A stretch of DNA of 64,000 nucleotides from Populus alba (GCF_005239225.2 NC_133287.1:10583493-10647492); one strand, 5' to 3'; numbered from the stretch's first letter, positions 47,011-60,000 are shown. Notes: a model not told the origin generated them from the sequence alone. Numbers and translations: made by a program.

Positions 47011-47474
47011 TTTTTTTCCCTTTCAAACGAAGGGGATATCATTTTATTGGGAAAAAGAAGCTATCTAAAATATAATAATATATATAGCTCTCTCAAAACA
47101 AAATAAAAAAGGAAATGAAAATGAAAACCTAGTTAACCATACAACTACAGTCGGCTTGGAGCGTTGTGATGCTTCTTCTTGATTCAAACTTATTGACGTG
47201 ATTTTGGTTGCATTAATTATGAAATTATAAATCAAATTACATCTTTGATTTAAAACTTAAAAAACCTGATTTGCGTACAATTTTAACTTTCATTTCATAT
47301 TTGGATCGATTCATTTTTATTTTCAGTATCAAAGTTTCTTTTCCAAATTTTTAGCTCAAGTTATTTCATTTAATAACATGCATAATGTTTATATTTTGCA
47401 TCTGCTTATTATTTTATATATGTATTTATTTGTTTTTGGGTGATCTCATTTTGTGGTTTGCATGTGTTTATTGT

Positions 47475-47657
47475 ATTTGTTTTTTTAGATTAATATGGGT
47501 GTTCGTGTCATTTTGGACGCATCTCGACTAATCTTACGAGCTCTGAAATTAACAGCTATGTAAGTTTCCAGTGGCTCCAAGATTTATGAGACTCGAACTA
47601 ATGACATCAAGAGAATATATTTAAAGTCTGATCAGTTAAGCTATACCCTTCAGAATT
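47475..47657 (-). mobile_element. tRNA-derived SINE, copy 2, with target duplication
   Basis: A 13-bp direct repeat, ATGTGTTTATTGT, flanks it at 47462-47474 and 47658-47670, which proves retroposition. The minus strand reads box A-like TAGCTTAACTGA (47632-47643) and box B-like GTTCGAGTCTC (47588-47599), and ends in an A-rich tail. It is the same family as 32742-32917. Confidence 0.85.
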
Positions 47658-47670
47658 ATGTGTTTATTGT

Positions 47671-48108
47671 TTTTAATATGTGTGCTACGTGTTTTCGTGC
47701 ATTTATACATATAAAAAGTGTTGTATACATTTTTATCATGTATGTTTATATATATATATATATATATATATATGAAGCTTTGTGAGGGATAGTGGTCAAT
47801 GATGGTATACATGTTAACAAATTTTTAAAAAATTGAGATATTTCAAAAAGGAAAAAGAAAATCAAAGAAAAAAACAATAAAATACAAAGATAAGTGAGTT
47901 TTAAAATAATCAATGAAGGAAAGATAGATCAAAATAAACCGAAGGTTTTGGCCTCCTCTCTAAGCAACTAAGATAAGAGATAAGGGAATAAGGATAAAAA
48001 ATACATAAAAAGTAAATAAAAAAGAGAGTAGAAGAGAAGATAAGATTCGAAGGAATACAAAATAAAGAAGGGTGTAAATATAGCTTAACCCACATAATGA
48101 AGTGGGTG
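47671..48108. other. AT-rich spacer with a (TA)n run
   Basis: A TA microsatellite lies at about 47748-47773. Otherwise nothing recognised. Confidence 0.4.
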
Positions 48109-50450
48109 CACTAATATAAAATTATTAAATATCAATGAAAATATTGATGAAGAAAAATATTGTTTGTAAATTACTATAAAATTTACCGAGAAAACATCTC
48201 GTCGTTGTTTCTTTTGATATTCATCGATGGAAAAAACTCCTTAGTGAATACATAGGGAATTACCGGTGGAATTAGAGAATGCAAAAAAAATTAAATAGGT
48301 ATTCACTTGTTAATTTTATTGGAAAATCTGACGTGTTAATATTTCTAATGGAATTCCCAATAAAAAAATATTGTCACTAATTTTTGTTGGGGAATCCATT
48401 GGTAATATTTAAGTTATAACTTGCCACATGAACCTCCCCTCCCCCTATTTCTCCTTTTTCTTCCTTTTTATATAAAAACATCTTTTCCCATCTTATTTTG
48501 TCACAAATCAAGCTTTTATATTCACAAATTTAGACACCTTAACACTTAGTTTGTGAGTATCCTTGTATTGGTTCAATTTTTTAAAAAAGATTTACCATAT
48601 GAAGTAATCAAACCTACTCATTTTTTGTTATAGCCCATTTAATTATGTTAATGTTTTGGCATTTTTATGTAGTATATGTAGTTTGTTTGTGTGTTTATTT
48701 ATTTTGTAGCTTTTTTCTACAAATATTTGTTTTATAAATGCATGATTTGTACATGTTAGGGTTTGTTTGAGATTTTAAAAAATTATATTTGTTTGTCATT
48801 TGATGAAATTGAGTTTTATTTTATAATTTAGGTGTTTTATAATGAAAGAAATAGTTGGTTATTTAATGGGTACATTTTATATTTTGTCAATTTTATTGTT
48901 AAGTTGAAAATTTTAGTAAATTTGGAGGAATTTGGACTTTTTAAGAAAATTGATATTGATTAAAGGGTACTATTAAAATAGATTGAATAAGTTTAAATTA
49001 AGTCAATGATAGCTAATTAGTTGGGTATCGATAATTTATTTAGTTCACATTATTAACTAATACTTGTTGTCATTAATATTTTATATAGGTTTCATATAAG
49101 TAATGGATAATTATTCTTGGATGTATCGAGTTTCATGTAAAGGGTTGTGCAGGATAGATTATTGAAATGAAGTTCAGGGTTTTATTAATTACGCATATCT
49201 AATTCAAGAAATATTAGTGGATGGGGTATTAAATGTCCATGTAAAGAGTGTAAAAATAAAAAGTTTTTAAATACAGATGTTGTTACAATGTGTCTTCTCT
49301 AAAAATGATTCATTGGAAAATATTCATGTTAGTTTACACACGGAGAACCCTATGTTTTAGCAACGTGCATGGAGTTATAGATGGGAATAGTAAACCTTAT
49401 AGGAGTTTGATGATGGATGCAATGTGAATGAATCAGAGTTATACAGGTGAATGTTCAAGTGTAGATGAAGAACCAAATACAAACGCAACTAGGTTTTTTG
49501 AACTTTTGAAAGATTTTGACGAACCATTATAGGATAGATGTATAAATCATAGTAAGTTATTATTCATTACACAAGTGTTCATCATTAAGTCAGATCATGG
49601 ACTGAGTGAGACCAGTTATAATAAAATTATCGAATGGGCAAGAAGCATTTTATTAATCGTTGCAAAGATGCTCACCACATTAAATTATCAATCATTGCAT
49701 GGGTGTTCATTATCAAGTCAGATCATGGGTTGAGTGAGGCTAGTTATGACAGAATCATCGAATAGGTGAGAAGCATTTTACTAGAAGGGAAGAGGTTGAA
49801 AGAGAACTTACATACTGCTAAATTCATGATGAAAACCTTAGCCTAGGATGCTAGAAAATTGACATGTGTCTAAATTTCTGCAAATTATACTACCATGAAA
49901 ATACAGATTTTATCTAGCGCAGAACCGATAGGCATGCTCGGTATAAATCTAACGTTAGTAGGGGAAGGAATCTTGTTTCACATAGAAAACTAAGATACTT
50001 CTTAATCACTCCTAGGTTGCAAAACATATTCATGTCTCCAGATACTACAGAGCACATGATGCTTGATATAAAGTTTTTGATAATGAAGCTTGGAAGCAGT
50101 TTAATAGGGTGCATCTTTGATTTTCAATGAAACCATAAAATATACATCTTAGGTTATATATAGATGGATTCAATCTATTTGAATCATTTGTCATACCCTA
50201 TTCTTAGTGTCCAGTGATACTCATAGTTTACAACTTGCCACGAGAGATGCGTATAAGGCCAAAGTTCATGTTTTTATTTACAGTCATACCCGATCCTAAC
50301 AATCCAAGTAGGAATATAGATGTTTATCTTCGATTGTTGATTGATGAATTGAACCAGTTGTGGTTATTCAGGAATTTGATGTATGATGTCTCAAGGAAAC
50401 ATAATTTTCAGATTAAGGCAGCTTTGATGTATCACTGATTTTCTTAGTAT
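48109..50450 (+). mobile_element. Decayed CACTA (En/Spm) element
   Basis: A possible left end begins CACTAATATAAA at 48109. The strip 48185-48420 has repeated short motifs of the ACCG(A/G)..GGAA(T) type, resembling CACTA subterminal repeats. Transposase coding remains follow at 49103-50450. The right end was not found, and the end assignment is tentative while the coding match is firm. Confidence 0.6.
49103..50438 (+). pseudogene. CACTA Tnp2-type transposase relic
   Basis: The start reads MDNYSWMYRVSCKG and continues with broken text matching the N-terminal transposase-associated domain. An open segment at 50214-50438 reads LIVYNLPREMRIRPKFMF, then DPNNPSRNIDVYLRLLIDEL and KHNFQIKAALMYH, the conserved core of Tnp2 transposases. 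Between them the sequence is full of stops, and a 129-bp internal tandem duplication (about 49556-49652 and 49683-49781) repeats part of the middle region. It cannot encode an active enzyme. Confidence 0.75.
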
Positions 50451-51230
50451 ATAATGGTTTCTGGTTAAAGCATGCATAAAAAAAATTAGTATGTCCATAA
50501 TTTATAGAAGATAACAAGGATTTCACCTTAACAAATAGTGGTAAAACATCTTTTTTCTATTGCCACTAGATGTTCTTGTTAATATTTTTCCATCTTGGAT
50601 GACTTTTATCAAAATTATAATGAGGAGACTATACTTACAGAAATTGAATTCAAACGTGCATATAATTATATGTTATTGAATTGCAATGAATTGAGACCTT
50701 TTATTTTAAAAGTACAATATTAACATGTTGCTAATTTAAAACAATTTTCTCTTATACTCTCATATTAACTAATAGATTGAATAATTCTTTGTAGGCAACA
50801 TTGTTAATTTTTACTATCCTAAAATTTACACTTGACTGAATCTTCAAATTTTTAATTACAAGATGAATAATTCACCACGTGATGTAAAACAAATCTAAGT
50901 AGTACTTAATAATTCTTAACTCTCGTAATACTTAGTTTTATTACATCTTCCTCTTTAATTGTTAATGGTTGTAATCTTGAAACAAGTTTCTCAAATAGAA
51001 TACAATGCTAGTGGTAGTTTGAATTTGCTATGTTTAGGTCTTGAAAGAAAAGCCAAGTATTATAACAGGTATACCTTTCATACTAAAAGTATGTTCAGGA
51101 CAGAAAGACCTATAATAGTGGAGTTTGTGTTAAATAATTAATTTTAAATGAGTTTGAAGTTGATTACTTTAGAGAATTAGAAGAGGTGGTTGAATTGTAA
51201 TATCATAGCAAACATAATAAAGTCTTTTTA
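50451..51230. other. AT-rich spacer, nothing recognised
   Basis: This may contain further decayed CACTA sequence, but no diagnostic motif was visible. Confidence 0.4.
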
Positions 51231-51892
51231 TTCGAATATTATTGGTATTGTCGTGTCGTGCACCACATCGAGTGACGGATCATGCCTCTTAAGAAATGGT
51301 AAAAAAAAGGTTTTAAGTTTAATCATAAAATTATGATTATAAGGTTTAGGAGTCGCCATTAACTATTATGATCACTAGAAAACCTAATGGCTTGCAAGAG
51401 TTTGGGTAATGTACTAGTTGTGCAAAGAGAAGATGCATCACTCCTAATGCACCTTACCTAAGATAAGTTGTATTATTGTTTGATTATTTTTCTAGGTCAT
51501 GTTCCTATCACTTGGTTTTTTCTAAGATCCAAGGCAAATCTCCCTTCGTAAGGAAGTCTCTATCTTATTAAGATAAATCTTAATTGTTCTAAAGTCTAAA
51601 CTTATTTATTTCTTGAATTTAGCTAAGATCTAGCTTTCCAAATAACAAACTAATTATAATGAGATTTTTTTTATTGTATTCTGGTCAAACTCTAATGGAT
51701 AATTATAAACCGGTTATGATATCCATTTTCATATTTTTAAAAACCTTTAGGACTTGGCCGTATGCATGAAAACCAAACACATTTTTTGTTTTTGATATGA
51801 AAGTTTTTTTTTTTAATTTTTGGATTTTTTTTGAAGTTTCAGAGAAAACATGATATTTTTAATACCGAATCTATATTTTACAGTGTAAGTTT
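51231..51892. mobile_element. Gypsy (Ogre/Tat-like?) LTR fragment, left part
   Basis: The phrase AGGAGTCGCCATTAACTATT and the text around it resemble LTR regions of large plant gypsy elements. The copia element at 51893 is inserted in it, and the interrupted sequence continues at 56474. The class is inferred from memory of similar text; no coding supports it. Confidence 0.35.
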
Positions 51893-52101
51893 TGTCACAA
51901 TTATCAGATTTCAATGTAAAGTTCTCTGTATTTTCATTGCCTCCGAAAGGAAGAATTCAGTCCTCTAAATACATGTAATAGTCCCTGATTTGTAGTCTAT
52001 AATCCCTGATTTGTAGTCTATAATAAATACAATAAATACAAGATATTCTGTTACAATTTGGTTGCCATATATTGTTGATATTCTTGCCATATACATTGAC
52101 A
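51893..52101 (-). repeat. 3' LTR of the RE1-like element
   Basis: 209 bp. It contains a perfect 21-bp tandem duplication (51982-52002 and 52003-52023) that is shared, with two differences, by the 5' LTR, so it predates this insertion. Confidence 0.95.
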
Positions 52102-52108
52102 TCCCCCC

Positions 52109-55100
52109 TCAAATTGATGTTGGTTGATCAAGAAGCATCAATTTGTCAATCATGAGTTGATGTCGAGGCCGAGACAATGCCTTCGTAAAGACATCAGCTG
52201 TCTGATGCTCGGTGGAAATATGAGGTAGTGTAAGAATATTATGATCAAGAGCTTCACGAATATAGTGACAATCGACTTCAATATGTTTGGTGTGTTCATA
52301 AAACACAGGATTAGTAGCAATCTGAATAGCACTTTGTGTTATCAGCATGAAGATGTAGAGTGTGCTGAGGAAAACCAAGTTTCACGTAGCAAACCCTGGA
52401 GCCACACAATTTCAGAACATGCGGAGGACATAGCTCGATACTCAGATTTTGTGGAAGATTTTGAGATTCGGTCTTGCTTTTTACTTTTCCATGAAATTAA
52501 AGCATTTCCAAGAAACATACACCACCTAGTAACAGACCGACGTGTATCCATGCACCCTGCCCAATCTGCATCACTATAACCTGTTAATTGTAATGAATTA
52601 TCAGCAGGAAAAAATAATCCTCGCCCAGATGTGCCTTTAAGATAGCGAAGAATTCTTCGAACAGCAGCTAAATGAGGTTGACGAGGAGCCTGTAGAAACT
52701 GACTGACTTGTTCTACTGCAAAAGAAATATCTAGCCGAGTAATGGTTAGATAATTCAAACTGCCCACCAATTGCCTATATATGGAGGGATCAGGTAACAG
52801 GTCACCATCATTCTGAAAAAGTTTTAAATTAATCTCAAGAGGTGTAAGAACGTTATTCTCTGATTCAAGACCGCCCAAGAGAAGAATCTCTTGGGTGTTA
52901 TTTGTGCTGAGTAGAGAAATCCATTAGACATAGAGTGCACCTGGAGACCAAGGAATGTGAAGGTGTCCCAGATCCTTCATATGAAACTCACTGTTAAGAG
53001 AACGTTGTAAATCCTCAATGAGTGGAATGTCAGATCCTGTAATGATAATATCATCCACATATACCAGAAGAGCAACAATACCAGTAGTAGTTTGCTGAAG
53101 AAACAGAGAGGAATCATACTGGCTCTGAATAAATTTAAGTTTCAGAAGAGTAGTGCGAATTTTTCAAACCATGCCCGGGGCTGCCTGTTTAGACCATACA
53201 GGGACCGTTTCAACCAGCAGACTTTATCAGATGGGTGAGTAAACATACCAGGAGGAGGAGTCATATAAATATTCTCTTTTAGATCTCCATGTAAAAATGC
53301 ATTTTTTTACATCCATTTGACGAAGTGGCCATCTCTTGGAAGCAGCAATTGCCATAATGGTACGTATGGTAGTCATTTTAGCCACAGGTGCAAAAGTCTC
53401 CTCATAATTAATATCATATGCCTGACAATTTCCAAGAGCCACCAACCGTGCTTTATATCGTTCCACAGATCCATCAGGTTGGAATTTAATAGTGTATACC
53501 CATTTGCATCCAATAGGTTTAATACCGGTAGGACAAGAAACAATATCCCATGTGTGATTATCCTGAAGAGCCTGAAGTTCCTCTTTCATAGCCTGTTGCC
53601 AACATTCTTGGGTACAAGCCTGCGCATAAGTCTTAGGCACAAAAGTACTATCAATAGTGGTTGCTGAGTATCCATACCTGTTTGGGGCACGTGAAACTCT
53701 AGTTGATCGTCTTAGTTGAGTGGAATGATCAGATGTCGGTTCCGAGTCCGGAAGGGGCAAAGTGGATGGTGGATGACATCTTTGATATACAATTCCTAGC
53801 TTAAAACGTTCAAAGATATAAGATGGACTATCATCATCAAATGTAGGAAGCTGGATAGGAGTGGATTCTGTAGAAGGACAAGAAGGGAAAAAATTCTGAT
53901 TTTCAAAGAAAATCACATTTCGAGAGATACGAATTTTATGAGCATTTGCATCATAACATACAAACCCTTTATGAGAATTACTATATCCTAGAAAAGCACA
54001 ACGAGCAGCTTGGGCTGAGAGTTTATTACGTTCAGTAAATGGTAAGTGAACAAAACAAACATACCCAAAAACATGGAGAGAATCATACTCAGGAAGAACA
54101 CCAAATAAAATAGAGTATGGAGATGCAAAGTTTAGAACTTGAGAAGGAAAACGATTGATTAGATGAACGGCTGTGAATAGAGCTTCTACCCAAAATCGAG
54201 TAGGTACTGAAGAATCAATTAATAAAGTGCGAACAACATCTAAAAGATGACGATTCTTACGCTCAGCAAGTCCATTTTGTTGAGGAGTGTAAGGACAAGA
54301 TCTTTGAGAGAGAATCCCTTTGTTTTTGAGATATTCCTGAAATTCTTTGGACACATATTCCCCCCCGGAGTCAGAACGAAGTATTTTAATATGAGCAGAA
54401 AATTGATTTTCAACAAATACTACGAAAGTCTGAAATGTTGAGAATACATCAGCTTTAGATCGGAGAAAATATATCCAAGTGAAATGACTGAAATCATCAA
54501 TAAACGTGACAAAATATTTATACTGAGCATGAGAGATAACAGGACTTATACCCCATACATCAGTATGAATAATTTCAAAACATTTAGAAGCACGACTACC
54601 ATGTGAAGGAAATGATAATGCTTTGCTTTTACCCAATTTGCAAGAACTACAATCCAAAAATTCTGTGGAAAAAGAATTTTTATTCCCCAAATATCCATGT
54701 TTCATAAGATGAGTCAATACATTAGAATTGGGATGTCCCAATTTCTTATGCCAAAAATGAGGATTATTAATGACAGTAGAATAAGCACAAGAATTAATAC
54801 TAGGAATAGAAAATTGTATTGGAAATAAACGTCCAACTTTAGGCCCCTTCGCGATCACCTTCCCCGACACTTGATCCTGCACACAACAACCATGACGATT
54901 AAAGAGAATTTCACAGTTATTTTCTACCATTTGACCAACAGAGAGTAAACTTGTTGATAATTTCGGTGACACAAAAATATTGTTGAAATAAGACCCCAAA
55001 TTACCAATTGATAAAATCGGCAGATTATCACCATTTGCAACCTGTATATGTTGATTACCCATGTATTTTCACACATTACACAAACCATTTTCACTGCTGG

Positions 55101-56154
55101 TCATATGATTCGACGCTGCCGAATCCATTAACCATGGTTTATTATATGCCGAATCCAAAGAAATGTTAAGTTTATTACCAGAAATTCCAAGTGCAGAGAA
55201 GGCAGAGATGATCATCTGCTGCACCATCTCGGGAGTGATCGTGCCTGACGAAGAGCTCACCGACGATGAAGATTCTGGTGCCAACGGTGAGGACACGGCT
55301 GCGGCAGCCATAGAAGTAGCCCCCAATTTTTGATCTGCACAGTAAACCCCTTGGCGATTCTGTGGTCGCAGACGACATTCCCTGATTACATGCCCCTCTT
55401 TCTTACAATAATTGCAGAATTTCTTACTGCAATTTCTGGCAATGTGCCCTAATTCCTTGCAATTGAAACACTGCACACTCTCACCCCTCTTTTGTCCCCT
55501 TCCTTGAGCCATGTAAGCCATATTCATCTCTGTGACAGTGTCCTGGGTCAACTCGTGTTGAGTGGCGAGTCGTTGTTCTTCCCGTAACAGTTCCCCCAAA
55601 CATTCATCCAATGTGGGTACTAGACTTCGGTTGATCAAGCTAGCTCTCACAGCCTCAAATTCTGGCCGGAGCTTCATCAAGAACTGGTCCCTCTGGCTCT
55701 CGGCATAAACAAGGTATAGTGCTTCTAAACTATCCTTCGGTATTTTAGAGTAAATTATACCAGTATATTCACTCCATAGGTTTAGAAATCCAGCATAGAA
55801 TTGTTCAATTGAAAGATTGCCTTGTTTGTAATTAGCAATACCCATTTCGACCTGAAATTTTTGAGCCGAATTGTTCTGGGAATACATGCGTCTGAAGTAG
55901 TCCCAAATCTCCTTCCCTGTGCCAAACGATCGAAGATTGTTGATCATATGGGGTTCAACAGACCCCAGTATCCAGGAGACAATTTTCGCATCCTTGGTAG
56001 TCCATATACCCAGCTCCTGTGGTTCGGTTGGTGCTGGTGAAGATCCATCAAAATGCCCCCATAATTCCTTCCCTTTAACAAACATACGAAACTGAAACTC
56101 CCAACTAGCATAGTTTTTGCCATTGAATCGAGTAAGAAAAGCCTCTCCAGACAT
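52109..56154 (-). pseudogene. Broken RE1-like Gag-Pol
   Basis: Gag starts at 56154 (MSGEAFLTRFNGKNYASWEF) and carries two CCHC knuckles, CFNCKELGHIARNC and CNYCKKEGHVIREC. The protease start WLMDSAASNHM follows. An in-frame TGA at 55069-55071 separates this from 53227-55062 (integrase with HKKLGHP, FIDDFSHFTWIY, LRSDSGGEY, and the start of reverse transcriptase). A one-base insertion in an A run near 53300 shifts the frame. Reverse transcriptase continues with YVDD near 53060, and RNase H at 52109-52878 has at least one more frameshift near 52350 and another stop near 52926. It cannot encode an intact polyprotein. Confidence 0.93.
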
Positions 56155-56247
56155 CCTAGGAATCTCAAAAAAAATATCACCAAATACTGATGAATTCAGT
56201 CTATAGACTTAAGAAAAGAACAAAAGATCTAGATTAGAGAATAATCG

Positions 56248-56259
56248 GCTCTGATACCA
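56248..56259 (-). other. Primer binding site of the RE1-like element
   Basis: On the minus strand, TGGTATCAGAGC directly follows the 5' LTR. It matches the complement of the initiator tRNA-Met 3' end exactly as I know it. Confidence 0.9.
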
Positions 56260-56468
56260 TGTCACAATTATCAGATTTCAATGTAAAGTTCTCTGTATTT
56301 TCATTGCCTCCGAAAGGAAGAATTCAGTCCTCTAAATACATGTAATAGTCCCCAATTTGTAGTCTATAATCCCTGATTTGTAGTCTATAATAAATACAAT
56401 AAATACAAGATATTCTGTTACAATTTGGTTGCCATATATTGTTGATATTCTTGCCATATACATTGACA
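56260..56468 (-). repeat. 5' LTR of the RE1-like element
   Basis: 209 bp, identical to the 3' LTR except for two substitutions within the first copy of the 21-bp tandem repeat. Confidence 0.95.
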
Positions 56469-56473
56469 AGTTT

Positions 56474-56760
56474 GTAGCCTGATATTGTGCAAAATAGTTG
56501 GAAAAACATGTGAGGGGGCCATAAATATTTTTAAAATGCTCTTTGAAAAATTTGAATTTTTTAAATATTATTATATTATTTATTTATTTATTAAGTGGGC
56601 TAGACCCGGTCAGGTCGGGTTGGGCCAACTAATGGTCTAATAGACCTTTTTCTTTTTCTTTTGTTTCTAATGTTGGGTCGGGCCTGGAGCCCAAGCCCAA
56701 TGTAACCGAGTTGGGCTGATAAATGGCCCAGCCTTTTTTTTTATATCTAAATCAAAAGAA
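56474..56760. mobile_element. LTR-type fragment, right part, with GC-rich strip
   Basis: This continues the sequence interrupted by the copia element. The strip at 56595-56735 has TGGGC(C/T)-rich text (GACCCGGTCAGGTCGGGTTG) typical of retroelement untranslated regions. No coding. Confidence 0.3.
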
Positions 56761-56794
56761 TGAAGACTAAAGCTGATATAAAAAATCATATTAT

Positions 56795-57092
56795 ATCAAA
56801 TTCTAGGGGAAGAAATTGAAAAAATAAAAGAAAAAAATGATTTAAAACAAAATATATAGCAATCAAAAAGATTGAGGATTAAATTTGATATAATCAACAA
56901 ATAACAAGATATTTTTGAGTTTTTCGTAAATTCCGGAAAGTGTTTTCTATCTAAATTAAAAGTAGAATACTTTTTAGAAAATATAGTCAAATTTTTCTTT
57001 GACCAGAAAATATTTTTTAATTAACCAACTTTTCTAATAGTAAACAAACATTAAAAAATTTATCACTTTTCATGAAACAAATATAACCTAAT
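56795..57092. repeat. AT-rich non-autonomous repeat, second copy
   Basis: Matches 24490-24785 (in the kinase gene intron) in the same orientation over about 300 bp with moderate divergence. Confidence 0.6.
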
Positions 57093-60000
57093 GAGCAATT
57101 TTAAAAGGGGATTAATGTCTATTGATTAGTTCAACTCTTGATTTTTAGTACAGTGTTAGATTTTCCAATACTTGTTTTATTATTATTATTATTATTATTA
57201 TAGCAAATTTGGTGCATAAATAAGTTAATCATATATTTTACATGAAAATTTTACATTTCAAAGTCACATATAAATAAAGCAATATTTTTAATTACATGGA
57301 AGTTGAAGCATAAAATATGCTTGTACATGAGCCTAATTCAATGTAGATAAATCACCTCTTCAAATAATCGATAGACTATTTCATCTTTTTATCAAAAAAA
57401 AAGAAGAAGTAAATGCATAATCTTCTTATGCCTATCTAAACCAACCCTAGTTAAGATAATTAGATTCTTTAAAAAAAAGAAATTGCACAATTAATTAAAA
57501 ATATTAACAGAATATCATGGTTGGAAAAAAAAAAACAAGTGAAATAGCATAGTTTATACATGTCACAATCAGGAAACATAACTTTTATAATTTATCGCTA
57601 TTCAGAATAATAACTTTTTTTAAAAAAAAATATTTAATAAGTAGGAGAGAGGACAAAGAAAAGGAAAGAAAGAAAAAGACTCCAGTGAAGCTTTAATTAG
57701 AATACCAATACTACCATTAGAAAGATCTTGATGAGACAAATCAAATGATATTAGAAAAGGTCATCAACGGTGGCCCAAGAAGGTTACACTTATCACTAAA
57801 AACAAGTGAGTCATCCTCCTCCTTTGGGTGAAAAGTGTTTTTTTATAGTATCGGTGTTGTCGTAATCGTAATTTTAAATGTGTCTGCAAGTTTTTTTTTT
57901 CTCTTTACTCTCTTATCTTTCTTGCTCGTTTAATAATTTTTAAATGATGCTATTATCCTGAACAATCATAAATTATAAAAGTCACATTTTTTAACAAAAA
58001 GAATTTCAATGATTTATTTAGCTAATATTTTTTTTAAAAAAAATATGCTAAAAACCAAAAAACATCCGGATAATCACCATTCATTTCAAAGAAAAAGGGA
58101 AAGAAAAGTAAAAAAAGGTGACTGAGGTCGTTGCTTTAAATCAAAAGGGGGGAACTTGTAGCTTCGGAATCCAGTCATGGAAGTGGGGAGTTTACCTTAT
58201 TCACAAGGCATTGCTTTGAGGGATCCTTATCACGAGTAGTAGTCATGGCCCTTTTCTTCCTCCCATCAATTTACAAAAGGTACGCACAGCTTTATGCTAC
58301 CTTTTATTATTATTATTATTATTATAGATTTTTAGTTAAGTTTATATATCTCGATTAATTTTTAAATTTTAAACTTAAAAATTATATAACTTTCTAATTA
58401 AGTTTTATAAAACTTAAATTATTAATTTTTAAAAAAACAAACTTAAACTAATTAGTTACGCTATATGTTTCAGGGTTTATTATTAATTATTATTGAATTA
58501 AACGCAGGTATTATTATATTTCACACGTACCAAGGTGATTTATTTCACGGCGTTCTTCATTGCTCAACGGTGTGTGACGGAAGCAACCATACGTTATGGC
58601 CTAGGATTAGGAGCTAGAATAGGGTTACAATAGTAAACGTCTACGCATGCTAACCCCCAATTATGATTTTGCAACAGTAAACGTCTACGCATGCGGCAGC
58701 CAATATTAATTTTTTTCTAATATAAAAAACAATATCCAAGTAATTTAGGTTTTTTTTTATATATTAATACTAATTATTTTTTACTTAAAGATATATTAAA
58801 ATAATATTTTTTTATTTTTAACATTAACAAATTAAAATAATTCAAAAATAAAAAATAATTTAAAATAAAAAAAATTCAGTTTATTTTTTTCAAAGCATGA
58901 TGTCACCACACAAAAAAATACTACTTTAAAGAAGCAAGAAAAATCCAGGACTTCGATAATTGATTTAAATGAGTTCAATAATCTTTGTTAATTTAATAAT
59001 ATAATAAAAAAACAATGATAATAAAAAAGACCAGTGAATAATAATAATAGTAAACACTTGTCAATATTATTAAAAGATATCATCTAAATATTCTTAAAAA
59101 GATTTCAAAGATCTTATTTAACTACAAAGAAAAAATTAAATAGGAATGAGATAAATTTATAAAAAGAAAAATAAAAAAAAATTTGAAGCTCAATTACAAG
59201 CAAAAAGAACGTTGAATGACAAACTAAAAAAATATATTAATTTTAAAAAGAACAAAAAAAAAAAAACTCACTCATTTCAACATGATAAATTCATAGCCCG
59301 GTCATGAGATCGAGATAACTCTACATAAAAGAAATTGAGTAAAACAATAAAGGTCAACTCTCAAGTAAACTAAATAATGAAAAGACGAAACTGAAAAAAA
59401 AAAATTTAAAAAGTATAAAAACAAATTTGAGTCAACATGAGTTGACTTATTTAATCCGTGACTTGTGATATGATATCAGGATAACCCACAAAAAAAAAAA
59501 AAAAAACCATGTAGCTCAAGGTTTCAAAAACCTAATGTCAAAAGATTAAATGAAAAAAATAATCATTTAAAAAAATACCTAAAAAAATAATGAAATTAAA
59601 TCAAGTTAATCTTCAAACCTCGTGACTCTGGTCATGAGACTGAGATTGACCTATAAAAGATCAAAAAAAAAATCATAAAAAAAATTTATAATCATCAAAA
59701 ATTAAAAAGCAAAACAAATTATAATAAAAACAATGAGGATCAAATATGGTATTAAATTTGGAATAAAAACTAAATGAAATAAAATATTGAGAGATGAAAT
59801 TAAAACAAGAAATAGAATCAGAACTAATTTGAATAAAATTAATAAATGAAATAAAATATCGAGAGATAGAATTAAAAGAAAAATTCTTAATTTGATATTT
59901 TTTTTAAGAAATAATGTTTATTTTTAGAAGTTTTCAAAACAATGTGTTTTTATTCCATATACACTGCAAGAACATGTTATATATAATCAATTATTGTATC

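Larger units (their letters stand above)
51893..56468 (-). mobile_element. RE1-like Ty1/copia LTR retrotransposon, young, inactive
   Basis: LTRs of 209 bp at 51893-52101 and 56260-56468 begin and end TG..CA, with the 5-bp target duplication AGTTT on both sides (51888-51892 and 56469-56473). On the minus strand the primer site TGGTATCAGAGC (56248-56259) follows the 5' LTR, and a G-rich polypurine tract precedes the 3' LTR. The LTRs differ at only two sites by eye. The inner region holds a copia Gag-Pol with a stop and several frameshifts. The element sits inside older LTR-type DNA. Confidence 0.97.
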
